A DNA stretch of 64,000 nt from positions 868,001-932,000 of the forward strand of contig NZ_BROD01000001.1 of assembly GCF_024345225.1 (NCBI RefSeq), written 5' to 3'. The position numbers and the translations under genes were made by a program. Below the pieces are notes generated by a model. It did not search any database. It saw nothing but the letters and a program-made list of their open reading frames with translations, and was not told the origin of the DNA. Shown here in pieces: positions 63,126-64,000 of the stretch. Source of the DNA: Clostridium sp. TW13 (GTDB lineage Bacteria > Bacillota > Clostridia > Clostridiales > Clostridiaceae). Position 1 is the stretch's first letter, and each line of letters starts with the position of its first letter.

Positions 63126-64000
63126 ATGTTTAAATCAGGATTTGTATCAATTGTAGGGAGACCTAATGTAGGAAAGTCAACATTAACGAATTTATTAATG
63201 GGAGAAAAGTTAGCAATAGTTTCTAATAAACCACAAACAACTAGGAAAAATATGCAAACTATATTAACAACTGATGATTATCAAATGATATTTGTAGATA
63301 CACCAGGTATACATAAGCCAAAACATAAACTTGGAGAATTCATGGTAAATGCCGCTAAGGATAGTTTTAAGGATGTTGATTTGGTTTTATTCTTAACAAC
63401 TCCAGAAGGAGATCTTGGAAAAGGGGATCAGTTTATTTTAGAAGCACTTAAAAATACAAAGGCACCTGTATTTTTAGTATTAAATAAGGTGGATGAAAAT
63501 ACAAGAGAAAAGGTAGCTGAAACACTTCAAAAGTATTCATCTGCTTTAGAATTTGCAGAAATAATTCCTATTTCAGCATTGAAATCTAAAAATACAGATA
63601 CATTATTAAAACTTATGGTAGATTATATGCCAGAGGGTCCTAAATATTATCCAGAGGACATGATAACAGATGTACAAGAAAGATTTATAATTTCCGAAAT
63701 AGTAAGAGAAAAAGCTCTTAGAAATTTAAGTCAAGAAGTTCCTCATGGAATAGCTGTTGATATAATTCAGATGAAGCAAAATGATAAGGGAATGTATAAT
63801 ATAGAAGTGGATTTAATTTGCGAGAAGGCATCTCATAAAGGAATCATAATAGGCAAAGATGGCCAAACATTAAAGAAAATTGGTGAAAGAGCAAGAATGG
63901 ATATTGAAAAATTCCTAGATGCTAGAGTTAATCTTAAAATTTGGGTAAAAGTGAGAAAAGAGTGGAGAGACAACCAACTGTTGCTTAACGAATTAGGCTA
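63126..64000 (+). CDS. era: GTPase Era, 3' end missing
   Basis: Era binds 16S rRNA and helps 30S maturation. The 291 visible residues start [19 protein letters not shown] (G1), with TTRK (G2), [13 protein letters not shown] (G3), VLNKVD (G4) and ISALK (G5), and the KH domain after about residue 200 ([20 protein letters not shown], the GxxG loop). Family length is about 295, so only the last few residues are outside the window. AAGGAGG lies before the ATG. Confidence 0.98.
   Translation, partial: MFKSGFVSIVGRPNVGKSTLTNLLMGEKLAIVSNKPQTTRKNMQTILTTDDYQMIFVDTPGIHKPKHKLGEFMVNAAKDSFKDVDLVLFLTTPEGDLGKGDQFILEALKNTKAPVFLVLNKVDENTREKVAETLQKYSSALEFAEIIPISALKSKNTDTLLKLMVDYMPEGPKYYPEDMITDVQERFIISEIVREKALRNLSQEVPHGIAVDIIQMKQNDKGMYNIEVDLICEKASHKGIIIGKDGQTLKKIGERARMDIEKFLDARVNLKIWVKVRKEWRDNQLLLNELG

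Overview
The window is low-GC chromosomal DNA from an endospore-forming Clostridium of the sensu stricto type. The evidence is AT-rich coding, strong AGGAGG-type ribosome sites, frequent TTG/GTG starts, and a dense set of sporulation genes (spoIIAA-spoIIAB-sigF, spoVAC-spoVAD-spoVAE, gpr, spoIIP, yqfC-yqfD) interleaved with the familiar Firmicutes core block rpsT, lepA, hemW, hrcA-grpE-dnaK-dnaJ, prmA, rsmE, mtaB, hinT, rpsU, yqeY, pgpH, ybeY, dgkA, era. The species cannot be named from sequence alone. No rRNA, tRNA, CRISPR array or prophage was recognised.

Layout. 1-15623 is a one-directional surface-glycan island. It starts inside a neuC-type epimerase, continues with neuB (nonulosonic acid synthesis), a DegT-like enzyme, a FemAB-like transferase, an N-acetyltransferase, a polysialyltransferase-like protein and GDP-mannose 4,6-dehydratase. 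After a terminator come an FkbM methyltransferase, several GT2 and one GT32 glycosyltransferase, and two SGNH-type proteins. Six of these proteins carry the same kind of small Rossmann-like nucleotide-binding module, which looks like a shared docking or sugar-nucleotide-binding tag. 15688-20090 holds a convergent CBS/DRTGG pyrophosphatase and an intact P2A-type calcium-ATPase-like pump. 20223-25840 is an accessory stretch: a divergent pair of proteins with a common C-terminal domain (one on a Thr/Val-rich repeat stalk), a GT2-TPR glycosyltransferase next to them, and a DUF4003 protein. 26030-31548 contains deoC, a Lon-type protease whose ATP-binding loop is gone, and the sigma-F operon. 32105-33446 is a small minus-strand pair headed by an MrpR/integrase-fold protein. 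33628-40867 is spoVA, a P-type ATPase relative that has lost its catalytic residues, a short ComEC and holA. 41026-64000 is the core block, interrupted by one IS1595-like transposase gene.

How the parts work together. The left end makes and assembles a surface glycan, possibly on flagellin, S-layer or capsule. The 21-24 kb module may make and decorate a Thr-rich surface or spore protein, because both divergent genes have CATAnnnTA -10 elements like those of mother-cell sigma factors. The right half couples heat shock (HrcA/CIRCE), translation quality (LepA, PrmA, RsmE, MtaB, YqeY, YbeY, Era) and sporulation.

Main unusual observations: the repeated Rossmann module; a 90-100 bp palindromic repeat in three copies, each with a perfect TGTCGAA Spo0A-type box; a second 68 bp palindromic repeat in two inverted copies, one sitting where phoH is expected; two pseudo-ATPases; the repeat-stalk protein and its neighbouring glycosyltransferase; and a hairpin that hides the spoIIP ribosome site.
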